From NCBI RefSeq assembly GCF_008329535.1, contig NZ_NPKR01000009.1, forward strand, positions 1 to 64,000: a stretch of 64,000 nt of DNA, given 5' to 3'. The translations under genes and the position numbers were made by a program. The notes beneath the pieces are model-generated. The model saw only the letters and a program-made list of their open reading frames with translations. It had not been told where the DNA came from and searched no databases. This document shows positions 1 through 10,257 of the stretch, piece by piece (position 1 is the first letter of the stretch; every line of letters starts with the position of its first letter). The stretch is from Mycolicibacterium sp. P1-18. GTDB taxonomy: Bacteria > Actinomycetota > Actinomycetes > Mycobacteriales > Mycobacteriaceae.

Positions 1-47
1 GCACGCCGCCAGCGTTCGTCCTGAGCCAGAATCAAACTCTCCAAACA
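1..47 (-). rRNA. rrs: 16S ribosomal RNA, 5' end only
   Basis: Read on the minus strand, this is the start of bacterial 16S rRNA. The universal AGAGTTTGAT motif (E. coli position 8 onward) is the complement of 31-40 and is followed by the conserved CTGGCTCAGGACGAACGC stretch. Only about the first 47 bases lie in the window; the gene continues beyond base 1. The position just downstream of murA matches the mycobacterial rrnA locus. The exact mature 5' end (about base 47) is set by analogy with E. coli numbering. Confidence 0.95.
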
Positions 48-260
48 AAAACAACCCAACCAAAGTCAGGTGCATCGCAAATCAGAGAAATCCGATATCC
101 AACAACCAGTCAAAACTGGCAAAAAAAACAAAACCATCCAAAGCAGCAGGAAGACGGGAAGTCCCCCACCAAGATGGCCTAAAACAACAAACAAAAACCA
201 CCAAACACACTATTGAGTTCTCAAACAACAGACTAGATTGTGAAGAAGTTCCCCGTTTCG
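48..260 (-). promoter_or_regulatory. rRNA leader with boxA-type antitermination element
   Basis: This is the transcribed leader between the rrn promoters and mature 16S rRNA. Minus-strand GTTTGAGAACTC (complement of 215-226) is the actinobacterial boxA-like Nus-dependent antitermination element, and the following AATAGTGTGTTTGG stretch is typical of mycobacterial leaders. A small hairpin lies at 251-263 (CCCCG-TTT-CGGGG on plus). The A/T-rich tract 48-190 is the RNase III/processing region before 16S. The region is non-coding. Confidence 0.85.
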
Positions 261-273
261 GGGCAACCCTGCC

Positions 274-302
274 AGCTTAAACTATCTGAGCCAGCGAGTC
301 AA
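274..302 (-). promoter_or_regulatory. rrn promoter, proximal
   Basis: On the minus strand, -35 TTGACT (302-297) is separated by 17 bases from TAAGCT (279-274). Transcription would run into the boxA leader and 16S rRNA. Position and hexamers fit the second promoter of a mycobacterial rrnA operon. The assignment rests on sequence only. Confidence 0.7.
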
Positions 303-337
303 ACTTCTCTGTCCCCCTTGACTGGGGCAACTCGATT

Positions 338-367
338 AGATTAGGACTTCGTTCGTTCCGAAGTCAA
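338..367 (-). promoter_or_regulatory. rrn promoter, distal (P1-like)
   Basis: On the minus strand, -35 TTGACT (367-362) and -10 TAATCT (343-338) are separated by 18 bases. It lies between the murA stop (413) and the proximal promoter, so the rrn operon has at least two tandem promoters plus possible read-through from murA. Confidence 0.75.
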
Positions 368-412
368 ATCCGCTGGTCAGAGGCTTGGCGTCGCTGCACC
401 TGCCCTCTGGAC

Positions 413-1666
413 CTAGAGTACCCGCTCGATCTCGGCACCCAAACTGACCAGGTTCTCCACGAACAGCGGGTAGCCGCGATCGATGTGGAACACGTCGTGC
501 ACCTCGGTGTCGCCATCGGCGACGAGCCCCGCCAGAACCAGGCCGGCGCCCGCTCGGATGTCCGACGCCCAGACCGGCGCGCTCGACAGCTGCGGAATGC
601 CTCGGACCACCGCGTGATGACCATCGGTCCGAGCGTCGGCGCCGAGTCGGATCATCTCCTCCACGAACCGGAAGCGTGCCTCGAACACGTTCTCGGTGAT
701 CATCGACGTTCCGTCGGCGATGCACGCCAAGCCAATTGCCATCGGCTGCAAGTCCGTCGGGAATCCCGGGAAGGGAAGCGTCGCCATGTTGACGGCCTTG
801 GGCCGCTCGTACTGGACGATTCGGAAGCCGTTGTCGTGCTGCGTCACGGTGGCCCCCGCGTCGTGGAGCTTGTGCAACACCAACTGCAAATGCTGCGGGT
901 CCACCCCGGTCACCGAGATGTCCCCCCGGGTCATCGCCGCCGCTATCCCCCAGGTGGCCGCCACGATGCGGTCACCGATCACGCGGTGCTCGGTGGGATG
1001 CAGTCGGTCGACGCCGGTGATGGTCATCGTCGGTGAGCCCGCACCGGAGATCTGCGCACCCATCTGGGTGAGCATCGTGCAGAGGTCCACGACGTCGGGC
1101 TCACGGGCGGCGTTGTGGATCGTGGTGACCCCCTCGGCGAGGACCGCCGCCATCAGGATGTTCTCGGTGGCGCCCACCGACGGGAACTCCAGTTGGATCT
1201 CCGCACCGCGCAGATGGTCCGCCTCCGCGACCACGCACCCGTGCTCGATGTTGCATCGCGCACCGAGTTGGCGCAGCCCCGCCTGGTGCATGTCGAGCGG
1301 ACGCGATCCGATCGCGTCTCCCCCGGGGAGCGCCACCTTCGCCTTCTTGCACCGTCCGACCAGTGGACCAAGGACGCACACCGACGCCCGGAACTGGCGG
1401 ACGGCGGCGAAGTCCGCGTCGTACTTCAGCTCGTCGGGCGAGGTGATGCGGACCGTGTCGCCCTCGATGTCCACGGTGGCGCCGAGACCACGAAGGACCT
1501 CGGCCATCAGGGGAACGTCGAGGATGTCCGGAGAGTTGGTGATGGTGCTGGTGCCCTCGGCCAACAACGCCGCAGCCATCAACTTCAACACGCTGTTCTT
1601 GGCACCGCCGACGGCAACTTCGCCCGCTAACCGGGTACCACCGGTCACTACGAATCGCTCGCTCAC
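413..1666 (-). CDS. murA: UDP-N-acetylglucosamine 1-carboxyvinyltransferase MurA
   Basis: This 417-aa cytoplasmic enzyme catalyses the first committed step of peptidoglycan synthesis, transferring enolpyruvate from PEP to UDP-GlcNAc. The substrate-site Lys-Asn sits near residues 23-24 (GGAKNS) and the flexible loop at 114-126 reads LPGGDAIGSRPLD. The residue that is Cys115 in E. coli is Asp117 here. This is the known mycobacterial substitution that prevents alkylation by fosfomycin. The start is GTG at 1666. The gene is followed on the same strand by the rrn promoters, the standard mycobacterial murA-rrn arrangement, and is divergent from the adenosyltransferase gene (68 bp between starts). 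Confidence 0.97.
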   Translation of the reverse strand: MSERFVVTGGTRLAGEVAVGGAKNSVLKLMAAALLAEGTSTITNSPDILDVPLMAEVLRGLGATVDIEGDTVRITSPDELKYDADFAAVRQFRASVCVLGPLVGRCKKAKVALPGGDAIGSRPLDMHQAGLRQLGARCNIEHGCVVAEADHLRGAEIQLEFPSVGATENILMAAVLAEGVTTIHNAAREPDVVDLCTMLTQMGAQISGAGSPTMTITGVDRLHPTEHRVIGDRIVAATWGIAAAMTRGDISVTGVDPQHLQLVLHKLHDAGATVTQHDNGFRIVQYERPKAVNMATLPFPGFPTDLQPMAIGLACIADGTSMITENVFEARFRFVEEMIRLGADARTDGHHAVVRGIPQLSSAPVWASDIRAGAGLVLAGLVADGDTEVHDVFHIDRGYPLFVENLVSLGAEIERVL

Positions 1667-1734
1667 GCGGCCAAGTGTAAACAGCGCGGGCCAGCGGGAA
1701 CCGTTTCCGCCAGTCAGCCCGGTACGGTTTTGGC

Positions 1735-2310
1735 ATGGGAGTCCACCTCACCCGCATCTACACCCGCACCGGCGACGACGGATCGACCGGGCTGAGCGAC
1801 TTCAGCAGGGTGTCCAAGAACGACCCTCGGCTCGAGGCGTACGCCGACTGCGACGAGGCGAATGCGGCCATTGGCGTCGCGGTGTCCATGGGCGCCCCCG
1901 ACGATCGGGTGCTCGCGGTCTTGCGGCAGATCCAGAACGACCTCTTCGACGCCGGCGCTGACCTCTCGACGCCCGTGGTGGAGAACCCCGAGTACCCGCC
2001 GCTGCGGGTCAAGCAGGAGTACGTCGACCGACTCGAGTCGTGGTGCGACGAGTTCAACGAGCCGCTACCGGCCTTGAACTCGTTCATTCTGCCGGGCGGG
2101 ACGGCGCTGTCGGCCCTGCTTCACGTGGCCCGGACGGTGACGCGGCGCGCGGAGCGCTCGGCATGGCGGGCCGTCGACGCTCACGGCGACTCGGTGAGCG
2201 TGCTGCCGGCGAAGTACCTAAACCGGCTCTCGGACCTGCTGTTCATTCTCTCGCGGGTCGCGAACCCCGACGGTGACGTGCTGTGGCAGCCCGGTGGAGC
2301 GAAGGCCTAG
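1735..2310 (+). CDS. PduO-type ATP:cob(I)alamin adenosyltransferase
   Basis: This 191-aa protein transfers the 5'-deoxyadenosyl group of ATP to cob(I)alamin to make adenosylcobalamin, the cofactor of methylmalonyl-CoA mutase. The N-terminal ATP-binding signature RIYTRTGDDGSTGL (residues 7-20) and the C-terminal TVTRRAERSAW helix are PduO-family hallmarks; length is normal. No Shine-Dalgarno sequence precedes the ATG, but TACGGT sits 6 bases upstream of it, so the transcript may be leaderless, which is common in mycobacteria. The 3' end overlaps the convergent DUF2550 gene by 4 bp. Confidence 0.92.
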   Translation: MGVHLTRIYTRTGDDGSTGLSDFSRVSKNDPRLEAYADCDEANAAIGVAVSMGAPDDRVLAVLRQIQNDLFDAGADLSTPVVENPEYPPLRVKQEYVDRLESWCDEFNEPLPALNSFILPGGTALSALLHVARTVTRRAERSAWRAVDAHGDSVSVLPAKYLNRLSDLLFILSRVANPDGDVLWQPGGAKA

Positions 2311-2750
2311 TTCTGCCGACGGCGGGCGCGCGGAGACGGGCGCGACTCGAGCCATGACGTGAATGCGGTCAACGCGCCGCGGTCCAGCGCGATCTCGTAG
2401 CCCCGCCGGCTCTCCGGCCCCGTGTCACGCAGTTCCAGGACGACGATCTCGGTGCTCATGATGTCGGATTCGTCGCCTCGCGGAGCACGCCGGGACACCA
2501 CTTCGATGCCGCGGCGCGACAGCCGACGGTCAGGCCACCACCGCAGGCTCGACAGCCGGTAGAAGCCGGCCTCGCCACCGCGGTAGCGCACCACTCCGTG
2601 CCGCCAACCGTGGCCGCCGACGGCCGGGACGTCCCGCAGGATCGCCGCCGAACCGCCTTGGCGCAGCTTCCAGAGCCGGTAGCTCAGCGCCGCCACGACC
2701 AGCAACAGCACGCCGACCAGCGCGACCATGGTGATCATGGACGCGCTCAT
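2307..2750 (-). CDS. DUF2550 membrane-anchored protein, last gene of atp operon
   Basis: This 147-aa protein has one N-terminal transmembrane helix (about residues 5-27) followed by a basic cytoplasmic domain rich in Trp and Arg (RYRGGEAGFYRLSSLRWW), as in the actinobacterial DUF2550 family. It starts 7 bp after the atpC stop and in mycobacteria conservatively terminates the ATP synthase operon (Rv1312 position, from memory). Function is unknown; the PH-like fold sometimes proposed for the family cannot be judged here. Its end overlaps the convergent adenosyltransferase gene. Confidence 0.85.
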   Translation of the reverse strand: MSASMITMVALVGVLLLVVAALSYRLWKLRQGGSAAILRDVPAVGGHGWRHGVVRYRGGEAGFYRLSSLRWWPDRRLSRRGIEVVSRRAPRGDESDIMSTEIVVLELRDTGPESRRGYEIALDRGALTAFTSWLESRPSPRARRRQN

Positions 2751-2757
2751 CGCGAGA

Positions 2758-3123
2758 TCAGTCGAGCTCGCCGAGCGCGCGCAGGCGCGCCCTACCCCAC
2801 GCTGCCGTGCGCTCGTCGTCGGACTCGGAGTCCTGCCTGGCTTCGTCGGCGTTGATCTCCGACTCCAACTGCGCGTTCTCCACCAGGATCCGGACGGCTT
2901 CGTCGGTGACGGAGAGGAACCCTCCGTCGACCGCGATGCGAAGGTCGTCCTCTCCCTCCCGCTCGACGCGCACCATGGCGTCGTCGACCAGCTGGGCTAC
3001 CAGGGGGATGTGCCGTGGCAGGATGCCGATTTCGCCGGCCGTGGTGCGGGTGAACACGAATGTCGCGTCACCCGACCACAATTCGCGCTCGACGGCCACG
3101 ATCTCGACGTGGATGTCAGCCAT
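2758..3123 (-). CDS. atpC: ATP synthase F1 subunit epsilon
   Basis: This 121-aa epsilon subunit belongs to the F1 central stalk; it couples gamma rotation and modulates ATP hydrolysis. The N-terminal beta-sandwich contains the characteristic GEIGILPRHIPLVAQL segment (residues 30-45). The C-terminal helical part is short and acidic/basic, as in mycobacteria. It lies 30 bp downstream of atpD in the same operon. Confidence 0.95.
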   Translation of the reverse strand: MADIHVEIVAVERELWSGDATFVFTRTTAGEIGILPRHIPLVAQLVDDAMVRVEREGEDDLRIAVDGGFLSVTDEAVRILVENAQLESEINADEARQDSESDDERTAAWGRARLRALGELD

Positions 3124-3153
3124 CGTTCACCATCTTTCGGCTCGGACCACTAA

Positions 3154-4584
<1,431 letters not shown>

Positions 4585-4618
4585 TTTCTCTTCGCTTCTC
4601 TTCGCTTCCGGATGAGGT

Positions 4619-5548
4619 CTACTTGGCGTCGGCGAGCGCGTTGGCGCCACCGACGATCTCGCTGATTTCCTGGGTGATCTGCGCCTGACGCTCGCGGTTG
4701 GCCTCCAGCGTCAGCGCCTTGATCAGATCGTCGGCGTTGTCGGTGGCGGACTTCATCGCGCGGCGCCGCGACGCGGACTCCGATGCCGCGGCCTCCAGAA
4801 GCGCCGAGTACACGCGAGTGGCGATGTAGCGCGGCAGCAGCGCGTCGAACAGGTTCTCAGCGTTGGGCTCGAAGGAGAACAGCGTCCGAGGTGCGTCGGA
4901 GGAATCATCGTCACCGACGTACTCGATCACCATCGGAGCGATCCGCAGCGCGACGGCGGACTGCGACAGCATCGACTTGAACTGCGTGAAGACGACGTGG
5001 ATCTCGTCGACGCCCAGAATGCCGTCGTCACCCGCGTTCTCGTCGTCGTCGTCGACGCCGGCCATGAAGGCCGCGACGAGGACGTCGGCGATCTCGCGGG
5101 CCTGCTCGTAGGTCGGCCGCTCGGAGAAGCCGGTCCAGGAGTCCTTCACGTCGCGCTGACGGAAGCTGTAGTAACCCAGCGCCTTTCGACCCACCGCGTA
5201 GATTACGGGCGTCTTGCCCTCGTCCCGCAGCAGCGCGAAGAGTTCTTCGGACTGCCGCAGCACGTTGGCGTTGTAGGCCCCGCAGAGCCCCCGGTCGGAG
5301 GACACGACGAGCACAGCGGCGCGCTTGGGCGACTCCCGCTCGACGAGCAGCGGGTGGTCCAGTGCACTGGCCCCCGCAAGCTCGGTGAGCATGTTGGTGA
5401 TCTCTTCTGAGTACGGCCGAGCTGCCTGAACGCGCGCTTGCGCCTTGGCAATCCGCGACGTCGCGATCAGCTCCTGGGCCTTGGTGATCTTCTTGATCGA
5501 CCCGGCGGAGCGGATGCGCCCGCGCAGTTCGCGCAGTGTGGCTGCCAT
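4619..5548 (-). CDS. atpG: ATP synthase F1 subunit gamma
   Basis: This 309-aa rotor shaft of F1 has N- and C-terminal coiled-coil helices (residues 1-55 and about 245-305). An acidic insertion around residues 164-178 (GVDDDDENAGDDGIL) is the mycobacteria-specific gamma loop, reported to influence coupling and ATP hydrolysis. It lies 9 bp downstream of atpA, with the usual operon order. Confidence 0.96.
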   Translation of the reverse strand: MAATLRELRGRIRSAGSIKKITKAQELIATSRIAKAQARVQAARPYSEEITNMLTELAGASALDHPLLVERESPKRAAVLVVSSDRGLCGAYNANVLRQSEELFALLRDEGKTPVIYAVGRKALGYYSFRQRDVKDSWTGFSERPTYEQAREIADVLVAAFMAGVDDDDENAGDDGILGVDEIHVVFTQFKSMLSQSAVALRIAPMVIEYVGDDDSSDAPRTLFSFEPNAENLFDALLPRYIATRVYSALLEAAASESASRRRAMKSATDNADDLIKALTLEANRERQAQITQEISEIVGGANALADAK

Positions 5549-5557
5549 GTCCCCTAC

Positions 5558-7207
5558 CTACTTCTTCTTCGGCGCCGGCTTGCGGACCTTGACCGATTCC
5601 TTCTCGACGTCGTCTTCGTCCATCGCCTCGGTGTCGGCCTCGTTGACGGACACGGAGCTGCCGTCCGTGGCGGCGAACCCCTTCTTGAACTCGTTGACGA
5701 TGCCGGTCAACTTCTCCTGCGCCTCTTCGGGGAACTTCTTGGTCTCCCGGATGGCGTCGAAGACGTCCTCGTGGCTGGCCTTGACGTGCTCGAGGAACTC
5801 GGCCTCGAAGCGCTGCACGTCCTCGACGGGCACCGAGTCCAGATGACCCTTGGTGCCCAGGAAGATCGCGATGACCTGCTGCTCGACCGACAGCGGGCTG
5901 TACTGGGGCTGCTTGAGCAGTTCCACCAGCCGGCTGCCGCGCTCGAGCTGAGCCTTCGACGTCGGGTCGAGATCAGACGCGAACGCCGCGAAGGACTCCA
6001 GCTCGCGGTACTGCGACAGATCCAGGCGCAGCGAGCCCGCAACTTCCTTCATGCCCTTGATCTGTGCGGCACCACCGACGCGCGACACCGACACACCGAC
6101 GTTGATGGCCGGTCGCACGCCCTGGTTGAACAGGTCGGACTCCAGGAAGCACTGGCCGTCGGTGATCGAGATGACGTTGGTCGGGATGAACGCCGAGATG
6201 TCGTTGGCCTTGGTCTCGATGATCGGAAGTCCGGTCATCGATCCACCGCCCAGCTCGTCGTTCAGCTTGGCGCACCGCTCCAGCAGACGGGAGTGGAGGT
6301 AGAAGACGTCGCCGGGGAACGCCTCGCGGCCCGGCGGCCGGCGCAGCAGCAGCGAGATCGCGCGGTAGGCGTCGGCCTGCTTGGACAGGTCGTCGAAGAC
6401 GATGAGGACGTGCTTGCCGTCGTACATCCAGTGCTGGCCGATGGCCGAACCGGTGTAGGGCGCAAGCCACTTGAAGCCGGCCGGGTCGGACGCCGGGGCC
6501 GCGACGATGGTGGTGTACTCCATCGCGCCGCCGTCTTCGAGCGCGCGCTTGACGCTGGCGATCGTGGTGCCCTTCTGGCCGATCGCGACGTAGACGCAGC
6601 GCACCTGCTGCTTCGGGTCGCCGGTCGCCCAGGCTTCACGCTGGTTGAGGATCGTGTCGACCGCGACGGCCGTCTTGCCGGTCTTGCGGTCGCCGATGAT
6701 CAGCTGACGCTGGCCGCGCCCGATCGGCGTCATCGCGTCGATGGCCTTGATGCCGGTCTGCAACGGCTCCTCGACGCCCTGACGCTGAACCACCGACGGC
6801 GCCTGCAGTTCCAGCGCGCGGCGGACGTCGGTCTGGATGTCGCCCTGGCCGTCGATCGGCTGGCCCAGCGGGTTCACCACGCGACCGAGGAATCCGTCGC
6901 CGACGGGCACCGACAGCACCTCGCCGGTGCGCTTGACCTGCTGGCCCTGTTCGATCTTCTCGAACTCGCCGAGGATGACCGCGCCGATGCTGTGCTCGTC
7001 GAGGTTCAGTGCCACACCGAGCACGCCGCCGGGGAACTCGAGGAGTTCCTGGGTCATGACCGAGGGCAGTCCCTCGACGTGGGCGATGCCGTCGCCGGCG
7101 TCGATGACCGTGCCGATCTCTTCGCGCTCGGTATCGGCGGAGAACGAGGTTACGTACTCCTCGACGGCACCTTCGATGTCAGCAGCGGAGATTGTCAACT
7201 CTGCCAT
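5558..7207 (-). CDS. atpA: ATP synthase F1 subunit alpha
   Basis: This 549-aa nucleotide-binding, non-catalytic subunit has the Walker A motif GDRKTGKTAV. About 35 residues follow the conserved C-terminal helical bundle (Asp/Glu-rich, then KVRKPAPKKK). This is the known mycobacterial alpha extension linked to latent ATP hydrolysis. It lies 35 bp downstream of the b-delta gene. Confidence 0.97.
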   Translation of the reverse strand: MAELTISAADIEGAVEEYVTSFSADTEREEIGTVIDAGDGIAHVEGLPSVMTQELLEFPGGVLGVALNLDEHSIGAVILGEFEKIEQGQQVKRTGEVLSVPVGDGFLGRVVNPLGQPIDGQGDIQTDVRRALELQAPSVVQRQGVEEPLQTGIKAIDAMTPIGRGQRQLIIGDRKTGKTAVAVDTILNQREAWATGDPKQQVRCVYVAIGQKGTTIASVKRALEDGGAMEYTTIVAAPASDPAGFKWLAPYTGSAIGQHWMYDGKHVLIVFDDLSKQADAYRAISLLLRRPPGREAFPGDVFYLHSRLLERCAKLNDELGGGSMTGLPIIETKANDISAFIPTNVISITDGQCFLESDLFNQGVRPAINVGVSVSRVGGAAQIKGMKEVAGSLRLDLSQYRELESFAAFASDLDPTSKAQLERGSRLVELLKQPQYSPLSVEQQVIAIFLGTKGHLDSVPVEDVQRFEAEFLEHVKASHEDVFDAIRETKKFPEEAQEKLTGIVNEFKKGFAATDGSSVSVNEADTEAMDEDDVEKESVKVRKPAPKKK

Positions 7208-7242
7208 GTTCTGGTCTTCCTACCTCTTGATTGGATTGTGGG

Positions 7243-8577
7243 TCAGTCGGGCAGCTGGGTCTGTGCGGCCGCCAGCCGAGATGCGATGGAGCCGTCGATC
7301 ACTTCGTCGCCGACGGTGATCGAGAGGCCACCGAGCACCTCGGGATCGACGTTCAGCTGGACCGACACGGGGTGTCCGTAGATCCGGGTCAGCAATTCGC
7401 CGAGTCGGCCGCGCTGGGCGTCGCTCAGCTCCGCGGCCGCGCTGACGTGGGCGACGACTTCGCCACGTCGGGCCACGGCCAGCTCGGCAAGGTCGACGAC
7501 GGCTTCGTCGGCGCGTTCGCCACGCAGGTGGCCGATGGTCTGCGTCAGCAGAGCCGCGGCCGTACCGTCGACGCCAGATCCCTGGATGACCTTGTCCAGC
7601 AATGCGATTCGGCCGTCGAGCGGCGTCGAGTAGTCGCTCAGCAGCGCCGTCAGACGCGGCTCGGCGTCCAGCACCCGGCCGAAGCGGAACAGCTGCTCCT
7701 CGACCTGGTCGACCTGATCGTCGAGCTCGGCGCGCTTGAGGAGGGCCAACCGGGCGAGGTGCTCGATGCCGTCGACGAAGTCCGCCTCGGCCGACCACCG
7801 CTGGGACACGGCGGTCCGCAGCAGCTTCAGCGTGCGTTCGTCCACCTTGTCCGAGAACAGCCGGTCGGTCAGACGCACCTTGGCGTCAGCGTCGTCGTTG
7901 TGCTCGGTGAGGTGCCTGGTGAGGGTCGGTTCGGCGACCAGCACGCCCACCACGGAGGTGAGTTCGTCGGCCACGGTGGTCAGACCCTCGGACTGCACGT
8001 CGCCTGCGACGTCGTCGAACGCCGTGGTGAGCTGCTCGAAGGCCGCACGGCTGGCGGCGCGGAGCCGAGCCGAGACACCCGTCTCGATGGTCACCGAGGA
8101 CGGCGCCATCTGGTCGAGCTCGTCGAGGAAGCGGTCGACCGTCGCCGCCTGGGCGGCGGGATCGGCGACGTGCGCCCGAACCAGCGCGTCGGCCTTCTCG
8201 ACCGACTCCTGACCAAGGCCCTGCCGCAGCTGACGAATCAGCTGCTGCCGCATGAGTTGAACCTGTTGCGCGCCTTGAGCCTTCAGGCGTTCGGCTTCGA
8301 CGCCCGCCTGTTCTTCGAGCTGGCTCGCGATGCGCTCCGAGTCCTGCCGAGCTTCGTCGGTCACCTTGGACGCCTGCGCCTCGGCGTCCTTGAGCGCCTT
8401 GGCGTGCATGGCGTCGGCGTCGGCGAGTTTCTTGGCCGCTTCTTCGCTCTCGGCGAGCGCGGTGCGGACGGCGTCCTGTTGCTTCTGCATCAACGTCTTC
8501 ACCGGCGGCACGACGAAGCGCCACAGGATGTAGAGGATGACCGCAAAACCGATCAGCTGACCGATGAATGTCGACAT
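7243..8577 (-). CDS. atpH: ATP synthase fused b'-like/delta subunit
   Basis: This 444-aa fusion has an N-terminal b-type half: one transmembrane helix at about residues 5-25 and a long Ala/Glu/Gln-rich peripheral-stalk helix to about 160. The C-terminal delta domain (about 200-444) contains ELLTRIYGHPVSVQLNVDPE near its end. Separate b plus fused b-delta is the mycobacterial stator architecture. The start codon follows the atpF stop directly (TAA-ATG), implying translational coupling. Confidence 0.95.
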   Translation of the reverse strand: MSTFIGQLIGFAVILYILWRFVVPPVKTLMQKQQDAVRTALAESEEAAKKLADADAMHAKALKDAEAQASKVTDEARQDSERIASQLEEQAGVEAERLKAQGAQQVQLMRQQLIRQLRQGLGQESVEKADALVRAHVADPAAQAATVDRFLDELDQMAPSSVTIETGVSARLRAASRAAFEQLTTAFDDVAGDVQSEGLTTVADELTSVVGVLVAEPTLTRHLTEHNDDADAKVRLTDRLFSDKVDERTLKLLRTAVSQRWSAEADFVDGIEHLARLALLKRAELDDQVDQVEEQLFRFGRVLDAEPRLTALLSDYSTPLDGRIALLDKVIQGSGVDGTAAALLTQTIGHLRGERADEAVVDLAELAVARRGEVVAHVSAAAELSDAQRGRLGELLTRIYGHPVSVQLNVDPEVLGGLSITVGDEVIDGSIASRLAAAQTQLPD

Positions 8578-9114
8578 TTAGCGGCTCCCGCCTGATTTCA
8601 CGTCCACGCCGAGGATGCGGCTCGCCAACGTGGCGGACAGACCGTCCACCGACGACTCGAGGGTGGACTGCGTCGACGAGCGCTGTTCGGACAGCTGTTC
8701 GTCTGCTTCGCGCACGGTCTCCGCAACCTCTCCGCTGGCCTCGGCCCGCTTCTCGTCGATCACCTGACGGCCGGCCGTCCTGGCCTCGTCACGGATCGAC
8801 GACGCTTCGTTGCGCGCCCCGGCCATCGCCTCGTCGTAGTCGGCCTGCGCCGCCGCGACCTGCTCGGCCGACTTGCGGCTGTCCGCGGCGGTCTTGGCCA
8901 GCATCGCCTCGCGCTCGGCGAGGACCTTGCTGATCGGTGGCACAACCCATTTCGTGATCACGCCGAGCACGATCAAGAAGATGATGAGAATGACGAAGAA
9001 GGTGCCGTTGGGGATGAGGAAGTTATTACCCCCACCGCCTTCTTCTCCCGCCGCCTGACTGGCCGCCAGGATGTCGATGCCGTCCGCCAGGACAGCGGAA
9101 CCGAGTTCACCCAT
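8578..9114 (-). CDS. atpF: ATP synthase F0 subunit b
   Basis: This 178-aa stator subunit has a membrane helix at about residues 37-58 (FFVILIIFLIVLGVITKWVV), followed by a long amphipathic helix. The N terminus before the membrane segment is longer than in E. coli, as usual in actinobacteria. It lies 9 bp downstream of atpE and abuts the b-delta gene, with which it would pair in the peripheral stalk. Confidence 0.95.
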   Translation of the reverse strand: MGELGSAVLADGIDILAASQAAGEEGGGGNNFLIPNGTFFVILIIFLIVLGVITKWVVPPISKVLAEREAMLAKTAADSRKSAEQVAAAQADYDEAMAGARNEASSIRDEARTAGRQVIDEKRAEASGEVAETVREADEQLSEQRSSTQSTLESSVDGLSATLASRILGVDVKSGGSR

Positions 9115-9123
9115 GCCGACGGA

Positions 9124-9378
9124 CTACGACAGACCCGGCGTGGCGAAGACGAACAGCGCCATGAACGCCAGGTTGATGAAGTACGCAGCCTCCACCAGAC
9201 CGACGGTGATGAAGAACGGCGTGAACAGGCGGCCCTGCGCCTCGGGCTGCCGGGCGATGCCGGAGATCAGTGCGTTACCGGCAATACCGTCGCCGATACC
9301 CGCGCCGATGGCGCCGCCACCCATGATGAGTCCACCGCCGATGAGAGCACCGGCCGTGATGAGGGCGTTTGGATCCAT
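9124..9378 (-). CDS. atpE: ATP synthase F0 subunit c (proteolipid)
   Basis: This 84-aa hairpin of two membrane helices forms the proton-translocating c-ring. The start is the ATG at 9378 (MDPNALITAG), with GGAGG-type sequence just upstream; the long upstream open frame is not c-subunit sequence. The essential carboxylate is Glu63 (GLVEAAYFINLAF). By alignment with M. tuberculosis, Asp30, Glu63, Ala65 and Ile68 match bedaquiline-contact positions Asp28, Glu61, Ala63 and Ile66, all in the drug-sensitive form. Confidence 0.97.
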   Translation of the reverse strand: MDPNALITAGALIGGGLIMGGGAIGAGIGDGIAGNALISGIARQPEAQGRLFTPFFITVGLVEAAYFINLAFMALFVFATPGLS

Positions 9379-9449
9379 TCCTTTTTCCTCCTTGTGAGCT
9401 GGTGGGGGTGCCACCAGGACTGCTGGTCCTACGGGGGTCGAGCTGGCTT

Positions 9450-10247
9450 CTAGTGGTGCGCTTTTTCGTTCTCGTTCTCGTCTTCGTGGTCGTGGTCCAG
9501 CTCCATCGACTGGCTGAAGTACAAGATCGTCAGCAGCGCGAAGATGAAGGCCTGAATCAGACCGACGAAGAGGTCGAACGTCTTCCAGATGGCATTGGGT
9601 GCCCACTGGATGTACCAGGGGAACATCGCGATGAGCGCCACGAGGATGCCACCGGCGAAGATGTTGCCGAAGAGTCGCAGTGCCAACGAGATTGGCTTGG
9701 CCAGCTCTTCGATGATGTTGATGGGCGCCATCAGCGTGACGTGGCCCTTGACCAACTTCTTGGCGTGGCCCCAGGCGCCGCGGCGCCAGATGCCTGCCGC
9801 GTTGTAGCAGATGAAGACGAACGCGGCGAGGGCCAGCACGTAGTTGATGTCCGATGCGGGCGCCTTGATCAGCTCACCGGCTGCGCCGTCGGAGCCGCCG
9901 TACTGCACCGGCAGCACCGCGAGCCAGTTCGACACCAGGATGAACACGAAGATGGTGACGGCCAGCGGGAGGACGAACGGCGCGATCTTCATGCCGATCG
10001 CGGCCTCGACCTGCTGGCGCATCTGGATCGTGATGGCCTCGAAGAACAGCTGCACTCCGCCGGGCACGCCGGTCGAGGTCACCTTGGACTTGAGGAAGAA
10101 GGCCAGTGCGATGACGATGACCGCGGCGATCACCGTCGAGATGATGGTGTCGCCGTTGAACGTCATGCCCAGGAACTGGAACACGTACTCGTGGGTTCCG
10201 ACGTGAATCGGGGCTCCACCCTCGGCGGCGAGGAAGGTCTCAATCAT
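9450..10247 (-). CDS. atpB: ATP synthase F0 subunit a
   Basis: This 265-aa polytopic membrane subunit forms the proton half-channels against the c-ring. The essential Arg lies in the motif ISLALRLFGNIFAGGIL. The C terminus is unusually acidic and His-rich (ELDHDHEDENENEKAHH). It lies 10 bp downstream of atpI and 71 bp upstream of atpE. Confidence 0.96.
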   Translation of the reverse strand: MIETFLAAEGGAPIHVGTHEYVFQFLGMTFNGDTIISTVIAAVIVIALAFFLKSKVTSTGVPGGVQLFFEAITIQMRQQVEAAIGMKIAPFVLPLAVTIFVFILVSNWLAVLPVQYGGSDGAAGELIKAPASDINYVLALAAFVFICYNAAGIWRRGAWGHAKKLVKGHVTLMAPINIIEELAKPISLALRLFGNIFAGGILVALIAMFPWYIQWAPNAIWKTFDLFVGLIQAFIFALLTILYFSQSMELDHDHEDENENEKAHH

Positions 10248-10257
10248 TGCCGTCTGC

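Noticed and set aside
5438..7381. 647-codon plus-strand open frame opposite atpG/atpA
   Set aside because: Antisense shadow of highly conserved ATP synthase genes; composition typical of GC-rich antisense frames.
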